A DNA stretch of 64,000 nt from Delphinus delphis (GCF_949987515.2 NC_082684.1:17847701-17911700); one strand, 5' to 3'; shown: positions 35,804-48,224, counted from the first letter of the stretch. Made by a program: numbers and translations. The notes: generated by a model not told the origin, from the letters alone.

Positions 35804-35894
35804 ATGCTATGTTTTGACTGATCACCTGTACTTTTATCCTTGAGATTGTTTTTTGAGTAACCTGCAATTGATGAGATTGAGCTACTCTGAACAA
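35454..35894 (-). pseudogene. L1 ORF2 C-terminal fragment, open frame
   Basis: 146 codons. The last 115 or so are the undamaged C-terminal end of L1 ORF2p ('[20 protein letters not shown]' through 'KYRMLTHIYGI'). The first 30 codons come from flanking old L1 across the insertion boundary, so the start codon at 35894 is a chance addition. There is no endonuclease or RT domain. The segment lies beyond the Cys-rich motif, so no activity is expected. The intact frame shows only how recent the insert is. Confidence 0.85.
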
Positions 35895-37650
35895 TGGGAG
35901 TGAGGCACATATTCAAGAAGGGGATATGTGACCAATATATTAATAAAAGCTAAAACAGCCCCAAGGAGGCTAGATTCTCTGGGCTGAAGTGGTTTCACAC
36001 ACACTCAGCCATCTTTCATTACCAGGCATATCCCAAGATCATATTGGAGATACGGGGCACTGTGTCTGAGATTCCTACTGTGTTCTTGCTATTCATGCTG
36101 TATTGTGTGTCTTATGTCTTTTCTTAAAGCTAAAAAAGCTTGGTGGTGGATAAAGCCTACTATGCCTTGTAATTTTGATTTACGTTCAAACCCAAACCTT
36201 GTCAAAAGGAATGGACAATTTTTTAAAGCTTCTTGAGACTTGCTTTACAGCCCAGTGTATTGTTAATTTTGTAAGTGTTCCATGTACACTGGAAAAAAAA
36301 ATGAATGGTGCAGTTTGGTGATTCAGCGTCCTATACATGTCAATTAAGTCAACCTGGTTTATTATGTATATCCCTGCAGAATAATTGTCTGCTTGATCTA
36401 TTATTATTTAAGTAAGGTTTTTAAAATCTCTCATTGTATTTGCAAATATATCTATTTCCCCATTAATTTCAGTAATTTGGGGTTTTCTTTCATTTTTTGA
36501 GACTATGTTATTAGACGTCTAAAATTTTTTGAGTTACTTATTCCAGTAGACTGACCATTTTATCTTTATAAAATTTATCTTTTATAATATATGTTATATC
36601 TCAGAGCTACTTAATCTGGTGTTAATGTAGCCATACAAAGGTTCTTTTTGATGGGGCTTACATGGCATTTCTTTATCTTCCTATAAATTTCAACATGTGT
36701 CATTGTAGAAAGTGTATAATTTGGGGGGTTTTATTTGTTGTTTGTTTTAATCTGGTCAAGTAATTAAGGTTAAAGACTTAACTTGACTTTCTTTATTTCT
36801 ATTGAAAAGCCAGACATCAGTCTTATTATTGCTCATTTGAAGGCACTGTGTCTTGCTTTTAACATTTTATCATCATTGGCTTTCAGCAATTTTGGTATGG
36901 TATACCTCAGCGTGGTTTTATTGTAAATATTCTCCTTTGGTTTAATAGGTCTTTGACAATCTGTCGCTTGATATCTTTCAACAATTTTGAAAAAATCTTC
37001 CCAAATAACTTTCAAATATTGTTGTCTCGTTCTATTTCCCCTCTCCTATACTTTAAACTCATGAATATTAAAACTTTTCACTCTGTCTCATATGACCATC
37101 CAAGATCTTTTCCATGTTTATAATTTTTTTCCCCTTTGTCAATTTGGATATTTCTTTACTTAGGTTCACAAATCCTTGCTTCTGTTTTCTCTAATTTGTT
37201 ATTAGCTCATAAAATAATATATTTTAGTTATTACAGTTTTTATTCTTTTAATTTCATGTCTTTACATAGATTTCAGTACTCTGGAGAAACTATTCATATT
37301 GTGTTCTATTTTCTGATCATTTTTTTCACAGTTATTTAAAAGTTTGTAAGTAACTCCAACATGTAGAAGATGCCATTTTCTATTGTCTGAATTATTTTTA
37401 ACTGTTTCTTCCTGTCTTCAGGCATGTTTGTAATTTTTTTTAAAACTCTAGACTGAGTGTATGAAATATTATGGAGTCTCTAGATATTGTTTTTCTTTTT
37501 CCAAAGGAGGATATAATTTTCTTCTAGAAGATCACCTTAATTCAATATCTAGTAATATGATTTTAGTCTGAATGAGGCTTGGTCCACTTCTGGTGCTTTT
37601 GCTCTAGGAAGAAGCCTTTCAGGAATCGGAACTGAAACCCAGGGATGTTT
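35816..37650 (-). mobile_element. Old L1 (copy C), ORF2 5' part and leader
   Basis: After the younger insert the old L1 resumes. 'gtaagtgttccatgtacact', 'cattgtatttgcaaatatat' and 'tattccagtagactgacca' match the antisense of the ORF2 endonuclease region and upstream. The right part (36880-37500) is compatible with the ORF1/leader region but is badly decayed. The first segment (35820-36240) is poorly matched and may include unique sequence. The right limit is approximate. Confidence 0.6.
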
Positions 37651-39439
37651 TTCAGCATTCCTTTTCATCAAGGGGCACTATGTTTCTAATTTTTTCTCCC
37701 TGAAAATGTAGCACTATTAAAATATTTGCTTAGATTTTTAACCCATCACTTGCTGTTTCTTATGCTTTAAGAAGAAAAGCATTGGGGAATATCAGATTCC
37801 TCACAATTCATCTCTCACCTCTGTGGTACCTTGTTTCTTCAAGTCCTGGCTCCTTATGCACTGGTGCCTTCAGAAAGCTACGTTATACATATTTATTATC
37901 CCTGATTGGATAATGATAATGAAAATACATAGCTTGATGATTAGATAATCCATACCTATTATCCTGTAATGGCCAGATGAATGGCTTAATGATTGGCTAA
38001 CCCATAGCTATGCTCTAGTTATCATAGCCAGATGCAGGTTCCAAAAAATTCTTTCTAATTGTGTAGTTCATGTTAAGAATTTTTAAAACATTTTACTTTT
38101 GTACCTCACTGTGCTGAACTTATATCTGAAAAGGAGAGGAAGAAAGAAGGAAATATGTAAGACAGCCAATACTTGAAGGGCATCTATTTGAAGGACATCT
38201 ATTGTATAACAAGTATTTCAAGCACATTAAAGTACTTAAATTCAAGGGATTCTAGGAATTATAGGTTTCCCTTCTATAAAGCTATTATGTTGAGTATGCT
38301 GAGTGATTTTTCAGAAAAGTGGGATGATATTTCAAAGAAAAAAATATTACTGAATTACAGAGGAGAAAATAGACCTCTAGAGATCATTTAATTCTCATAT
38401 TAATGAAGAGTAATCCCACACCCAGAGCAGAAAATACCTAGCTGGGTAATCTCAACGGTCAGCTAGAAACCATGCCTATGGACTCTTTGTCCTGCTGTCT
38501 TCTCATGGTTACCCTGTCCCTTCTGATAGCCACAATGATCAGGAGATAAAGAAACCCTTAACAATAAATGCATTTTTTACAATTTAAACATTGAAGGAAA
38601 AAAAGAAAGTCCTAGCATTAGATTTTGGATAATTATTTCTTACATGGCAAAAGGTTTATTTAGCCTTTAGTCACGTGATTCTCAAGTTGATTATGCCCTT
38701 GTGCGTTCTAGTGCTCCAAGTGAGGCCTTTAGGAACTACTATACATTAGAAAAACTGAAGAGAGTATAGAATAAACAGATCCAAACACTGGCTACATATC
38801 AATATTACAAGAAAGTATGTCTGTCTGAGCAGCAAAACAGAAGTCAACCCACTGCGTAAAGCAGAGAAGAGCACCCAGTCAAGTGTTAACTGAGCTGTAT
38901 TTCCTTGCAGGCCCCTATAGATCATCTGTCAATGGTCACTGTCACATGAAGACGTGTGTGTTTATCTGATTGCTGAGACAGCACTGAGACTTGGCACACT
39001 GCCTCTTGCAGGTCTCAAAAGAGTTAGCCTCACTGAAACCTCTGGGTGACTTTTCTATTGCAGATTTCATTTTCTTTGCTAGCTCTGACATTTCCAAATA
39101 TCACTCACCAATGTGTGGCTGAATACTAGCCATCATGACATACCTCAGAGATGCCTGGCTAAGGAAGGAATCATGTGGTATCTATATTCACATTTTACAA
39201 AGTCTTCAGGGGTGACTTTACATATACAAGTGAATTAATGCCATTATAGAAACTAACACAGTTTATTATACAGACTTGATATCCAAAATAGTAAATGCAA
39301 TTTTCAGATGAGTATTGGCTTATGAAGCAATAAAGCATGTGCTTCTTTAGAAACATAAGCCTTAACGTTGCAGTTGTATGTCTGAAATAGCTACCTTTCT
39401 ACTTTAGGATAAAATTATTACAGAAATTTAAGTAAACTT
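37651..39439. other. Unique block, no gene seen
   Basis: No repeat family recognised. The part 38860-39130 is closer to average GC, free of repeats and free of microsatellites, so it is a reasonable place to look for conserved non-coding sequence. Frames here are short. Confidence 0.5.
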
Positions 39440-39530
39440 CATTAACTCAACAATCAAATGCTTATTTAGAATGTGCTCAGTGAGAGGCCCTATACAAACT
39501 TTTGGGATACAATAAGGCAGATATGGTTTC
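39440..39530 (-). repeat. L2-like 3' end fragment
   Basis: 'tcaaatgcttatttagaatgtgctcagtgagaggccctat' (39452-39492) fits a diverged reverse L2 3' terminus. Confidence 0.45.
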
Positions 39531-39739
39531 AGCAACAGTAATTCAGAGTTTACAAAAGTAGTAAAAATACCCCTAGATTAGCTGTTATGTGACCTGGATC
39601 CTTCTCATGGATATTACACTAGTGCTCAGCATGGCACGGGTCATTTCTCCTACCTTCGTTAGGAGAAAATACCCTACATGGGGGTAATAAGTGGGCCTCA
39701 TTTCTTAGCAGAAAAACTGATGAGAATGAGATCTTATTT

Positions 39740-39955
39740 TAAACCTTAGTTTTTCTTCTTACTAGCTGTGTAATCTTGGGCATATTATCTTGCCCTAAAT
39801 GCATCATTGGGAAAATGAAAATGATAATGATTAAAGTATTTATTTGGTAAGATTATTGTGGAGATTAGTTGGAGTTTTATATATAAAGCACCTAGACCAG
39901 TGCTTGGCACTTGGCACATGATAAGTGTTTAGTAAATGTTAGTTATTATAGTTCT
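39740..39955 (+). repeat. MIR SINE
   Basis: A clear MIR core and 3' end: 'ttactagctgtgtaatcttg', 'atcattgggaaaatgaaaat', then 'aaagcacctagaccagtgct' and 'agtaaatgttagttattat'. Confidence 0.85.
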
Positions 39956-39984
39956 ATAGTTAGAGCACTTGTTACATCTTCAAC

Positions 39985-40100
39985 AATTTAATTCAGCAAA
40001 CATTTATTGAGACCTGACAATGTTTCTGGTATATGTAAAATAAGACACACTTCTTTCTCTCCCTGGAATGCTTACTATCCCTGGTGAAGGGCAAAACTCT
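39985..40100 (-). repeat. L2 LINE 3' end fragment
   Basis: 'ttcagcaaacatttattgag' followed by 'acctgacaatgtttctggta' is the reverse L2 terminus. Confidence 0.6.
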
Positions 40101-40799
40101 TAGCCCCCAAAATAATGCATTATATTGTGATAAAAAGAAATTGAGATATATGCATTTTTATATATGTGCAAAGATATGTAAGGAACGAAGTTTAACTGTT
40201 AGACTGTACTAAATATATTATGAAGGGTGTAAATTTGAGCTGGTTTTCTTAGATGGATGAATCACTATAGTTCTAACAGATGGGATCATCCATGAGAAAA
40301 TAATCCAAAGACATATTCCAATTCATTTCCCAAATTCACTTTCTCTCTCACGCACACACACATATAGTCATACTATGAACGTTGGATAACATATGGAATT
40401 TACATCTAAACTCCATCCCATTTTTCACATATCAGGGAATGTAGATTAAAAGAAAACATATGGCTATAATTACACTTGATTTTGACTTCTGGCTACTATT
40501 ATATAATCTCCTATTCCCTTAGTTCTAATTAATCTATATTATCTGCTATATGTTCATTTGCTCAATAACTATAAGTAATTGGAGCAAAATACTCTTACAA
40601 ATTCCAGTACATTTATAAGACTAGATCAAATGAAGATGATTTTCCAGGAGCATCATTCAGCAGTTCCAAATATCAGACTTGTCTCATGTATCTCCTATAC
40701 ATTTGGAAAAATATAAAACCTATTTGACTTTCTGTTCCCAAATAGTAAAATTAGGGTAAAATTAAATAATATCTTTATCACTACATTGTTTGGAGAACT
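40101..40799. other. AT-rich unique sequence
   Basis: A short (CA)n-like 'cacgcacacacaca' lies near 40349. No gene or family recognised. Confidence 0.5.
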
Positions 40800-40930
40800 T
40801 GAGATTTATTCAACAACAATATTTAGTAAATATTCACTGAGTGCCTACAGGCACTATTCTAGGTTGTGAGATGACAGCAGTGAACAGGACCTTCACTGTT
40901 TTGAGCTGACATTCCAATGGTAATGTATGT
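40800..40930 (-). repeat. L2 LINE 3' end fragment
   Basis: 'atattcactgagtgcctaca', 'ggcactattctaggttgtga' and 'gacagcagtgaacaggacct' follow the reverse L2 3' end in order. Confidence 0.72.
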
Positions 40931-41344
40931 AAAATGCAATGGCAAACTGGTCAGGCTGAAATAGTGTAAGCTTGTATCACTTTCAGGATCATTGTCACCA
41001 TTATTTCCAGAGAACTTCTGATGTTCTCTGTAACATGATTTCACCTTTATAAAAATGTTGAGTAAATTGGTGTTGAAAATACAAAATGTGTTTTGTGTGC
41101 AAAATACAGAAGGAAAGGGAAAAAAGATATAGAAGAGAACTGTGAAAAAAGAGAATAAAAGCAAGGCAAAGTTAATTCAGTTAATTGATTTGCAGTTGGC
41201 AATGCATTTTCTCCTGGTAAAAACAAGATTACTGAAAAGATTATTTACAAATTATATTCTTTTGTGAAGTTGTTTTTTTCCTTGAAACAAGACTGGAGAA
41301 TGTAAGACAATGAATATAAAAAGCTACTACCCTTAAAACTAGTC

Positions 41345-42392
41345 CTAAAATGATTTTTAGGTTCCAAATTAGTAGAAGGAAGTAAATAACAAAGATTAGA
41401 GCAGAAATAAATGAAATCGAATTAAAAAGCCAAATAAAAGAACAATAAAACTAAGAGCCGGTTCTTTGAAAAGATAAATAAAAATGACAAAACTTTACCT
41501 AGACTCACTAAGAATAAAGGAAAGAGGACTCAAATGAATAAAATCAGAAATGAAAGAGGAGGTATTACAATTGATACCACAGAAATACAAAGGATCATCA
41601 GAGATTACACTCAACAATTATAGGCTAAAAATTGAAAAATCTAGAAGAGATGAATAAATGCCTAGAAACATACAACCTATCCAGACTGAATCATGATGAA
41701 ATAGAAAATCTGAAGGAACCAATTACTAGTCAGGAGATTGAATCAGTAATAAAAAAAATCCTCCCAACAAGTCCAGGACCAGATGGCTTCACTAGTGAAT
41801 CCTACCAAACATTCAAAGATGGATTAATTCCAATCCTTCTCAAACATTTCAAAAAAATAGAAGAAAAAGAAACTCTTTCAAACTCATTTTGAGAAGCCAG
41901 AATTACCCCAATACTGAAATCAAACAAGGATGCCACAAGAAATGAAAATTACGGGCCAATATCTCTGACGAGCACAGATGCAAAAATCTTTAACAAAATA
42001 TTAGCAAACCAAATTCAACAAAACATTAAAAGGATCATAAGCCATGATCTGGTAGAATTTATTCCAGGGATGCTAGTATGGTTCAATATCCACAAATCAG
42101 TCAATGTGATACACCACACCTACAAAATATAGGATAAAAACCATATGATCATATGATTCAATAGATGCAGAAAAAAAGCATTTGACAAAATTCAACATTC
42201 ATTTATTAAAAAAAAAAACTCTCGAGAAAGCAGATATAGAGGGAACATATCTCAACATAATTAAGGACATATATGATAAGCCCACAGCTAATATCATACT
42301 CAAGGGTGAAAAGTTGAAAGCTATTCCTCTAAGATCAGGAAAAAGACAAGGATGACCACTCTCACCACTTTTATTCAACATAGTATTTTTTT
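41345..42392 (+). mobile_element. Old L1 ORF2 fragment, plus strand, left part
   Basis: L1 ORF2 between the endonuclease and RT domains, in sense: 'gagcagaaataaatgaaatc', 'ctaagagccggttctttgaa', 'ccaggaccagatggcttcac', 'aatgaaaattacgggccaat' and 'agacaaggatgaccactctc'. The last reads RQG*PLSPLL, so the TGC of the RQGCPLSP motif has become a stop. An 86-codon frame at 41632-41892 ('MKNLEEMNKCLETYNLSRLN') is one surviving stretch of the linker and RT0 region. This is the main old L1 on the plus strand. Confidence 0.88.
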
Positions 42393-42577
42393 GTAAGTAT
42401 TTTTTTAACATTTTTGTGGGAGTATAATTGCTTTACAATACTGTGTTAGTTTCGGTTGTACAACAAAGTGAATCAGCTATATGTATACATATATCCCCAT
42501 ACCTCCTCCCTCTTGCATCTCCCTCCCACCCTCCCTATCCCACCCCTCCAGGTGGTCACAAAGCACTGAGCTGATTA
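42393..42577 (-). mobile_element. Short L1 3' UTR insert in old L1
   Basis: About 180 bases of cetartiodactyl L1 3' UTR, reversed, from a T-rich edge through 'gtataattgctttacaatac' and 'ccctcccaccctccctatcc' to 'caaagcactgagctgatt'. The host L1 stops at 'caacatagtattt' on the left and resumes at 'gaagtcctggctggagcaat' on the right, as it should. No convincing duplication is seen at the edges. Confidence 0.88.
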
Positions 42578-42718
42578 GAAGTCCTGGCTGGAGCAATTAA
42601 GAAAAAAAAACAAGAAATAAAAGGCATCCAAATTGGAAAGGAAGAAGTAAAACTGTCTCTATTTGCAAATGACATAAAATTATATGTAGAAACACCCCTA
42701 AATAATCCATCAAAAAAC
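42578..42718 (+). mobile_element. Old L1 ORF2 fragment, right part
   Basis: Host L1 resumes with 'gaagtcctggctggagcaat' and 'ggcatccaaattggaaagga'. At 42662-42673 the RT active-site motif FADD reads FAND, so one catalytic Asp is lost. It ends shortly after 'aataatccatcaaaaaactg'. Confidence 0.85.
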
Positions 42719-43764
42719 TGTTGACTGAATTGTGGGTGATATCTTTTTCAAAATTTCTCTATTTCTAATTTCCAATGATTAAGCATAAAATCTTCTCATC
42801 AAGATAAGTATTTAAAAGATTAGTAAATACAGCAATCAAGAAGTTATCCTTTACAAATATAATAGATATCGATGTGGTATGTATGTGGTATGTGAGTGTG
42901 TGTGTGTGTATTCATGGAAATAATCATGAAGAATTGTTATTTGCCATATTCTATTCTTGATCCTGGAGATTCTGTTTACCTGGTTGGAAGCATGCATCCT
43001 ACAGTCCTCATGTTAATACTCCAGTGCATGCTGGGTTTATTTTAAACTTTTTAACTCTGTCACTTTTCATGTTTTTGAATTTCCATGTTTCTCCTCAAGT
43101 ACTTAGGAAAGTGACTAGTTAGCAAATTTGCCTTGCAACTAAACGTTTGAGTAAAGAAACAATTTCTAGTCAAACTTTTAACCCTACAAGGGTGTCTATA
43201 CATACACATTCTGGGCTTAAAGAAACTTATTCACTTGAAGACAATTTGACGATGACATTTATAGAACCATATAGCTCCAAAGCCATTCAAGTAGAAGTGT
43301 AGGGAAAGGGACTTGGTGGGAAGATTTTTGTCAGTCTAGCACTCCCTTGTAAAAATATAAAAGAATATTCAAGTTATTTCCCTAAAGGATCTTGATTCTT
43401 AGAAGGAAAAAATGCTCTTTTAATCAAATTTTTATAACATTTATTCTCTCATACCTCATAAGATGTTTCAGACTCAAATGAGGGAAACAATAAAATTTTT
43501 TCTAAGTGAAAAATATTATTGTTATCAAGGTTTTCTTTCTGTTGTTGTTGCTTTTTGTTTTTTTTTCCCCAAACAACTCACAGTTTGTACTGGTTCTCCA
43601 AATTAACTAGTTTAATTGTAGAATAAGTTCTGTTCATACAATTTACTGATTCATGTTAATCATGTGATTTATAAATTATAAAATATAACCATAGTACTAA
43701 CATTAGGAAAAATAATTTATAAAGTGCTGTTAGAACTTCTAATCCTTAAATAGTACCCCTGAGA
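42719..43764. other. Unique AT-rich sequence with short (TG)n
   Basis: A TG-rich stretch of about 35 bases lies at 42873-42910 ('gtatgtatgtggtatgtgag', then TG repeats). Otherwise no gene or repeat recognised. Confidence 0.5.
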
Positions 43765-43890
43765 AACAGATTAGAAGATAAATGAATTGTCCGATGCCAT
43801 ATGACAATGACTGCTTGGACCAAGTATTCAAACCCAGGACATCCTTTTGGAAGTCCTGTGTTCTTGATGTCTATCCTATGATGTCTTAGT
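43765..43890 (-). repeat. MIR SINE fragment
   Basis: 'agataaatgaattgtccgat', 'ttcaaacccaggacatcc' and 'ctgtgttcttgatgtcta' follow MIR in reverse, including the tRNA-like box B. Confidence 0.6.
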
Positions 43891-46209
43891 AAACCTCAAC
43901 TTTAGTCATATTGCTCATATTAATAAACAAAATATTTGGCCATCAACATGTTACCATTCAGAAGAACAGCTGTGGCATTTGACTGAATATTTTACTGTTA
44001 CTTGGGAATAGTTTATGGCTTCTCACTCAAAGCAGGTGATAAGTTCAGCTGTCTTTGCAAAAAGAATCAGAGAATCATTAGGGGATTAGTGTTTCTTCTA
44101 GGCCTTCTTACCACTAACCCAAGCATAACTATGAATAAACACGAGCATAAAAAATGATGAGGAAAGAACTCTTTTGGCATGTCATTCCCCTTAATTATTC
44201 TGCCAGCAAATATAAATGCCTGTTCTCCAAGCCTGAGTAGCAGTTAACCCACAGAAGCACAAAGTCCTAATGCAAGATTTTGACCTTGCCCACACTGCTC
44301 ACATTCTAAAAGGTGATGACAATGTGCTGAGTCTTTTGATGACATAGATTGTTTACTTACAGTTTTTCTACCAACAGCTTAACAACGTTATACAGAGTTG
44401 CATAAAGTAGTTTGCAGCCCTGTTGTCAAAAAAAATAAAATACACTGTCCACAGTGTCCTGGAAAACTGTTAACACATTGTTAGTAGTTTCCAAGCAAGG
44501 ACATTGTTAAACATATTTCATATTAATGTAGTCTAGCTCAGTGGCAATTTTCTCCTAGTAGAGAAATATGGGGTTCCTGAAAGGTTTAATCAAATAACAC
44601 AGAGGTCACTTGAAACATTCACAAGTCATGCATTGAACTTTTTCTCCTTGTATCTTAATAACCAAATAATACAGTCTATGCCTAATTACAGAGTACATTT
44701 TTAATCTTGGCTTCTAATGGGTTCTAATTTTTTAGAAGTATTATAGTAAGAAACCCATAATGTAGAGAGATACAGCTATTTTATGTACATATGACTGGAA
44801 GTTTTTAAGCAAAGTTAATATGTGGAATGTGATTACTTGTTCACTCTACAGTGAGTTATTAATCAGAAGAGGTTAATGAGATTCAACTAAAGATTAGATG
44901 CTTATGAGAAATCTAATAGTGTGTTCTTAGGGAAAATAAGAGTTTCTTTGTAACTGTAGTAAAGAGATTAATAGTTATCGGGACTCAGGCACCATGAAAT
45001 AAACTAACCAGCTACCAGAGTTAAGAAGAAATTTCTTTGGCAATGCAATATTTCTCAATTAGGTGCGTCACGGTGAGTTTATGGCATTCTTCTAAACCAT
45101 CCATCATTAGACGCGGTAGGAAGCAGGATGCTCCACCGGATGGACCATTGGCCAATTGTGGTGTGTAAATTACTGTTTGGAATTTACAGAACCCTTCAGG
45201 TTCTAAAATTCAACAGGATTTCCTCTGGGCTCTGGAGACTAAATCCTCCCTTTAACCAGAGCAGATAGATTTATGCTGAAGGAATGTATGCTCTGGAGCA
45301 GAGGAGAGAAAAGCTGTATATATGGCCTGGAGAGTGTGGTCTCACTTTATCTATCAGTGATTTTTAACCCACTATATTATTTTTTCCCAGAATTTTTTTG
45401 TTTATATTGCTGTTAGTTTGTTTCATATCACATTTATTTTAAGACAGATTTGGACTTGGAGGGTCAAATATATAAAACTGAGTATTTAGCTCAACTCCTG
45501 AAACTTCAGAAAGAATATATCCTTTCCAATATAACTATAAAATAAGCCACACCACTGATTTATTGTCTACTAAACATCAGAGAATGTGTAGTATTTGTTA
45601 GGGAAACCAGGCAATGAGGGAAAACTGAAATGTTGACATTAGGATGTTCATATTAAAATCTAGCCTTCTCTATCAAACAGCCATGCATTTTCTGGTGATT
45701 AACATTGAAAATTAGAAGTAGGAACTTGCATCGTGATTCACTACAGATATTACATAAGTGATATAGCCTCAAGGGCGTTATTAGAAGTAAAAAAATAAAA
45801 AGTGCACAATAGTGATGACAAGTACATGAGAAAATTGGGTATTTAAGAAGACAGGCAGTAAATATTGTTCCAAAGGATTGTCTTCCTATGAAATAGGAAT
45901 AAAATGTAAGTGTTCAGGGGATCTGAACAACTACCAATACCAAAATCCTCATCTGGATTTTGAATTATCTGCAACATTCATTCATGTAATAGCCATTCTG
46001 ACTTATCCTGATGTGTTTTCTGGAATTGCTAGCTATTGCTCAGTAGCAGTTTTCTGGAATGAATTACCTACATGCACAAGTATCTCATTTCTTGTTGAGA
46101 TGTTTCTATTGTAATAAAATTATTATTTATATTAAGGCAACTTTTATTTCCCTATGGCTCCAAAACATACATGCTTGTCCCCTTCAGGCCCAGTGGAACA
46201 GCTCTAATC
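43891..46209. other. Unique block, no gene seen
   Basis: No convincing reading frame. The part 45060-45240 is less AT-rich and contains 'atgctccaccggatggacca'. I see no repeat family with certainty, so it may be an old repeat or conserved sequence. The 78-codon frame at 45878-46114 lacks domains. Confidence 0.45.
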
Positions 46210-46285
46210 CCTCTACGACCTACATCCATTTTGGGTGTTCATTGTGTGCAAGCATTGTTCTAGTTGCTGTGATTAAAAATAAATA
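46210..46285 (-). repeat. L2 LINE 3' end fragment
   Basis: 'tgggtgttcattgtgtgcaa' and 'gcattgttctagttgctgtgat' match the reverse L2 3' end. Confidence 0.6.
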
Positions 46286-46379
46286 ACCTAAAAGGCACCA
46301 GAACGAGTAAAACAAGTCTTTTCCTCTGCAATAGTTTTGCAGTGTCCCTCTAGCACCTACTATTGGCAAAAACTAACAT

Positions 46380-46650
46380 TGTGACTGTAGTTAAAGGAGA
46401 GATGTTTATAGGGTCCAGGTATCTCATCACAAAGCTGGGTAAACAAGTGTGGATTTGGAGTGGAAGGGCAATAAATTGACAACTGGCACAGATGCAAAAC
46501 AAGAGTAAGAAAAGTCAATCTGGAAACCATTGCAATAACAGACAAAAAAATCAGTTCAGGCAAAGGCAAGGACAGAAAAAGTATATGAATGGGGTGATTG
46601 GATGATAAAATATATAAGGCTGGATTTGTTTTAAGTCAGTGAGTTTGACG
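46380..46650 (-). repeat. Possible L2-derived segment
   Basis: 'ctggaaaccattgcaataac', 'tcagttcaggcaaaggcaag' and 'gaatggggtgattggatgat' resemble the antisense of an L2 internal segment ('..attgcaatagtccaggcaag..'). It follows the L2 3' end at 46210 in the order expected for one reversed L2 copy. Confidence 0.45.
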
Positions 46651-46689
46651 TATATAATGAAAAGAATACATTGATCTTTGGGACCCACG

Positions 46690-46865
46690 AAGTAAAATTG
46701 AACTTGCATTTGAATCTCGGCTCCATCACTTATTGTCTGTATAAATGTTTCTCCCAACATCAGATTCTTCCCTACAAAACGTGGTAAATAATATTGTATG
46801 TCCCAATGTTGAGGTGCCTAGCACAAAACCTAATACATAATAGCTACTAAATAGATGGTATACAT
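46690..46865 (+). repeat. MIR SINE
   Basis: 'gcatttgaatctcggctcca', 'tcacttattgtctgtataaa', 'ccctacaaaacgtggtaaat' and 'gcctagcacaaaacctaata' give the MIR order. Confidence 0.72.
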
Positions 46866-47819
46866 CATTGTTAAGTATTTTGCTTTGCTTTTTAGACTTT
46901 ATTTGTAGTAAGAACATCTAAATCTTGTGTATTCCTTATCCTTCTCTATTACCCCGATAAAAACCCATCTTTTCTATCCCCTCCTGCTATCCTATACATA
47001 TATACTATAGCCATAAAGGATCAAAATTATAAGACAAATCATTAAAAATTAAATATTAATTACTACAGAGTATTGATTGGTACAGTTTTATTGTATTACA
47101 ACCCCAAACATAGAAAGAATGTGCAATAATTTTCCACTTAATATGAAAGCTAATTATAAAATTATGTTTCCTAGATAAATATTTTATTACCTACCACAGA
47201 TATATGTGAAGTCTAACTGTATTATTATTCCATGTTCAGTACTTCAGAGAATAACATTAATTCCATACAGTAAACAGGACATTTTCTGTAGAGAAATGGT
47301 TGATACTTACATTTCAAGACTCCTCTTGGATTTCCATTCCTTCCTTGGTCAGTGGCATTCTGTGAGCACCACACTTTCTGAATGACCATATCTTTATGGT
47401 TGGAGCTGAGTGGGAGGATGAGAAATACCCTAACTATGGATCACTTGTTCAGGGAAATCCTTGAGAGTTCCATCAAAATAATTTAGTCTCCAAAAATGTC
47501 TCAGTACAAATCCCATGAGAGGATTAATGGTTCCTTTCTGCCTTTTGCCACAATTCACATTTACTCATCCAGGGAATTTTTGGGGCTTCAGACACAAATT
47601 TATTTCAAAGTGGATTAGTTATTATACTATAAAATTACCCATTTTTAGCCCTGGTTTTCATCCTTCATCCAGGCAATTCAGACCCTACCTTAATGTATTC
47701 CTTCATTCAAGAGAACTAATTTCTTCCTTCTTTTGTCTTCTTTGGAAGTAGTTGATACCTATCTTATGTCACATTATATTTTGCCTTTCACTGCAGTTAG
47801 GGAACATTTATCTCCCAAT
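46866..47819. other. Unique AT-rich sequence
   Basis: No recognised repeat. The 78-codon frame at 47515-47751 lacks domains. Confidence 0.5.
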
Positions 47820-47930
47820 ATCAGATTATAAACTTTTAATGCTTGTGCCTTGGTTTTCTCAAACAGTTTAGCATCATATCTTGTAAGTGCAGGGGCAGAA
47901 CAAATGTGTGGTGAATTTAACTGACCTGAG
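47820..47930 (+). repeat. L2 LINE 3' end fragment
   Basis: 'gattataaacttttaatgct', 'tgtgccttggttttctcaaa' and 'caaatgtgtggtgaattt' follow the sense L2 3' end, diverged. Confidence 0.5.
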
Positions 47931-48054
47931 ACAAATCACTTTCCATATCAATGTGCATGGATCTTCAATGGAGACATGATCCAGGAGAAAGCTAATTTAA
48001 ACCAACCATTTTAAGAGGACTTAACACTGACCATAGCTATCCCTCCCCCTGTCA

Positions 48055-48224
48055 TTTTTAATTTTGTATTTCAACTTGACTGGGTCATGGGGTGCACAAA
48101 TATTTGGTTAAACATATACTGGCTGTGTCTGTTTGGGTGTTTATAGATTAGATTAATATTTGAATTGATAGGATAAATAAATCATATTTTCCTCCCCAAG
48201 GTGGGTGGGCATCATCCATCCATT
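48055..48224 (+). repeat. Old repeat, left half, split by an LTR
   Basis: 'tttcaacttgactgggtcat', 'tttggttaaacatatactgg' and 'gtgggtgggcatcatccat' belong to a widespread mammalian repeat that I recognise by its 'caacttgactgggccatggg' opening but cannot name safely. It resumes at 48558 with 'tgaagacctgagtagaacaa'. Confidence 0.65.
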
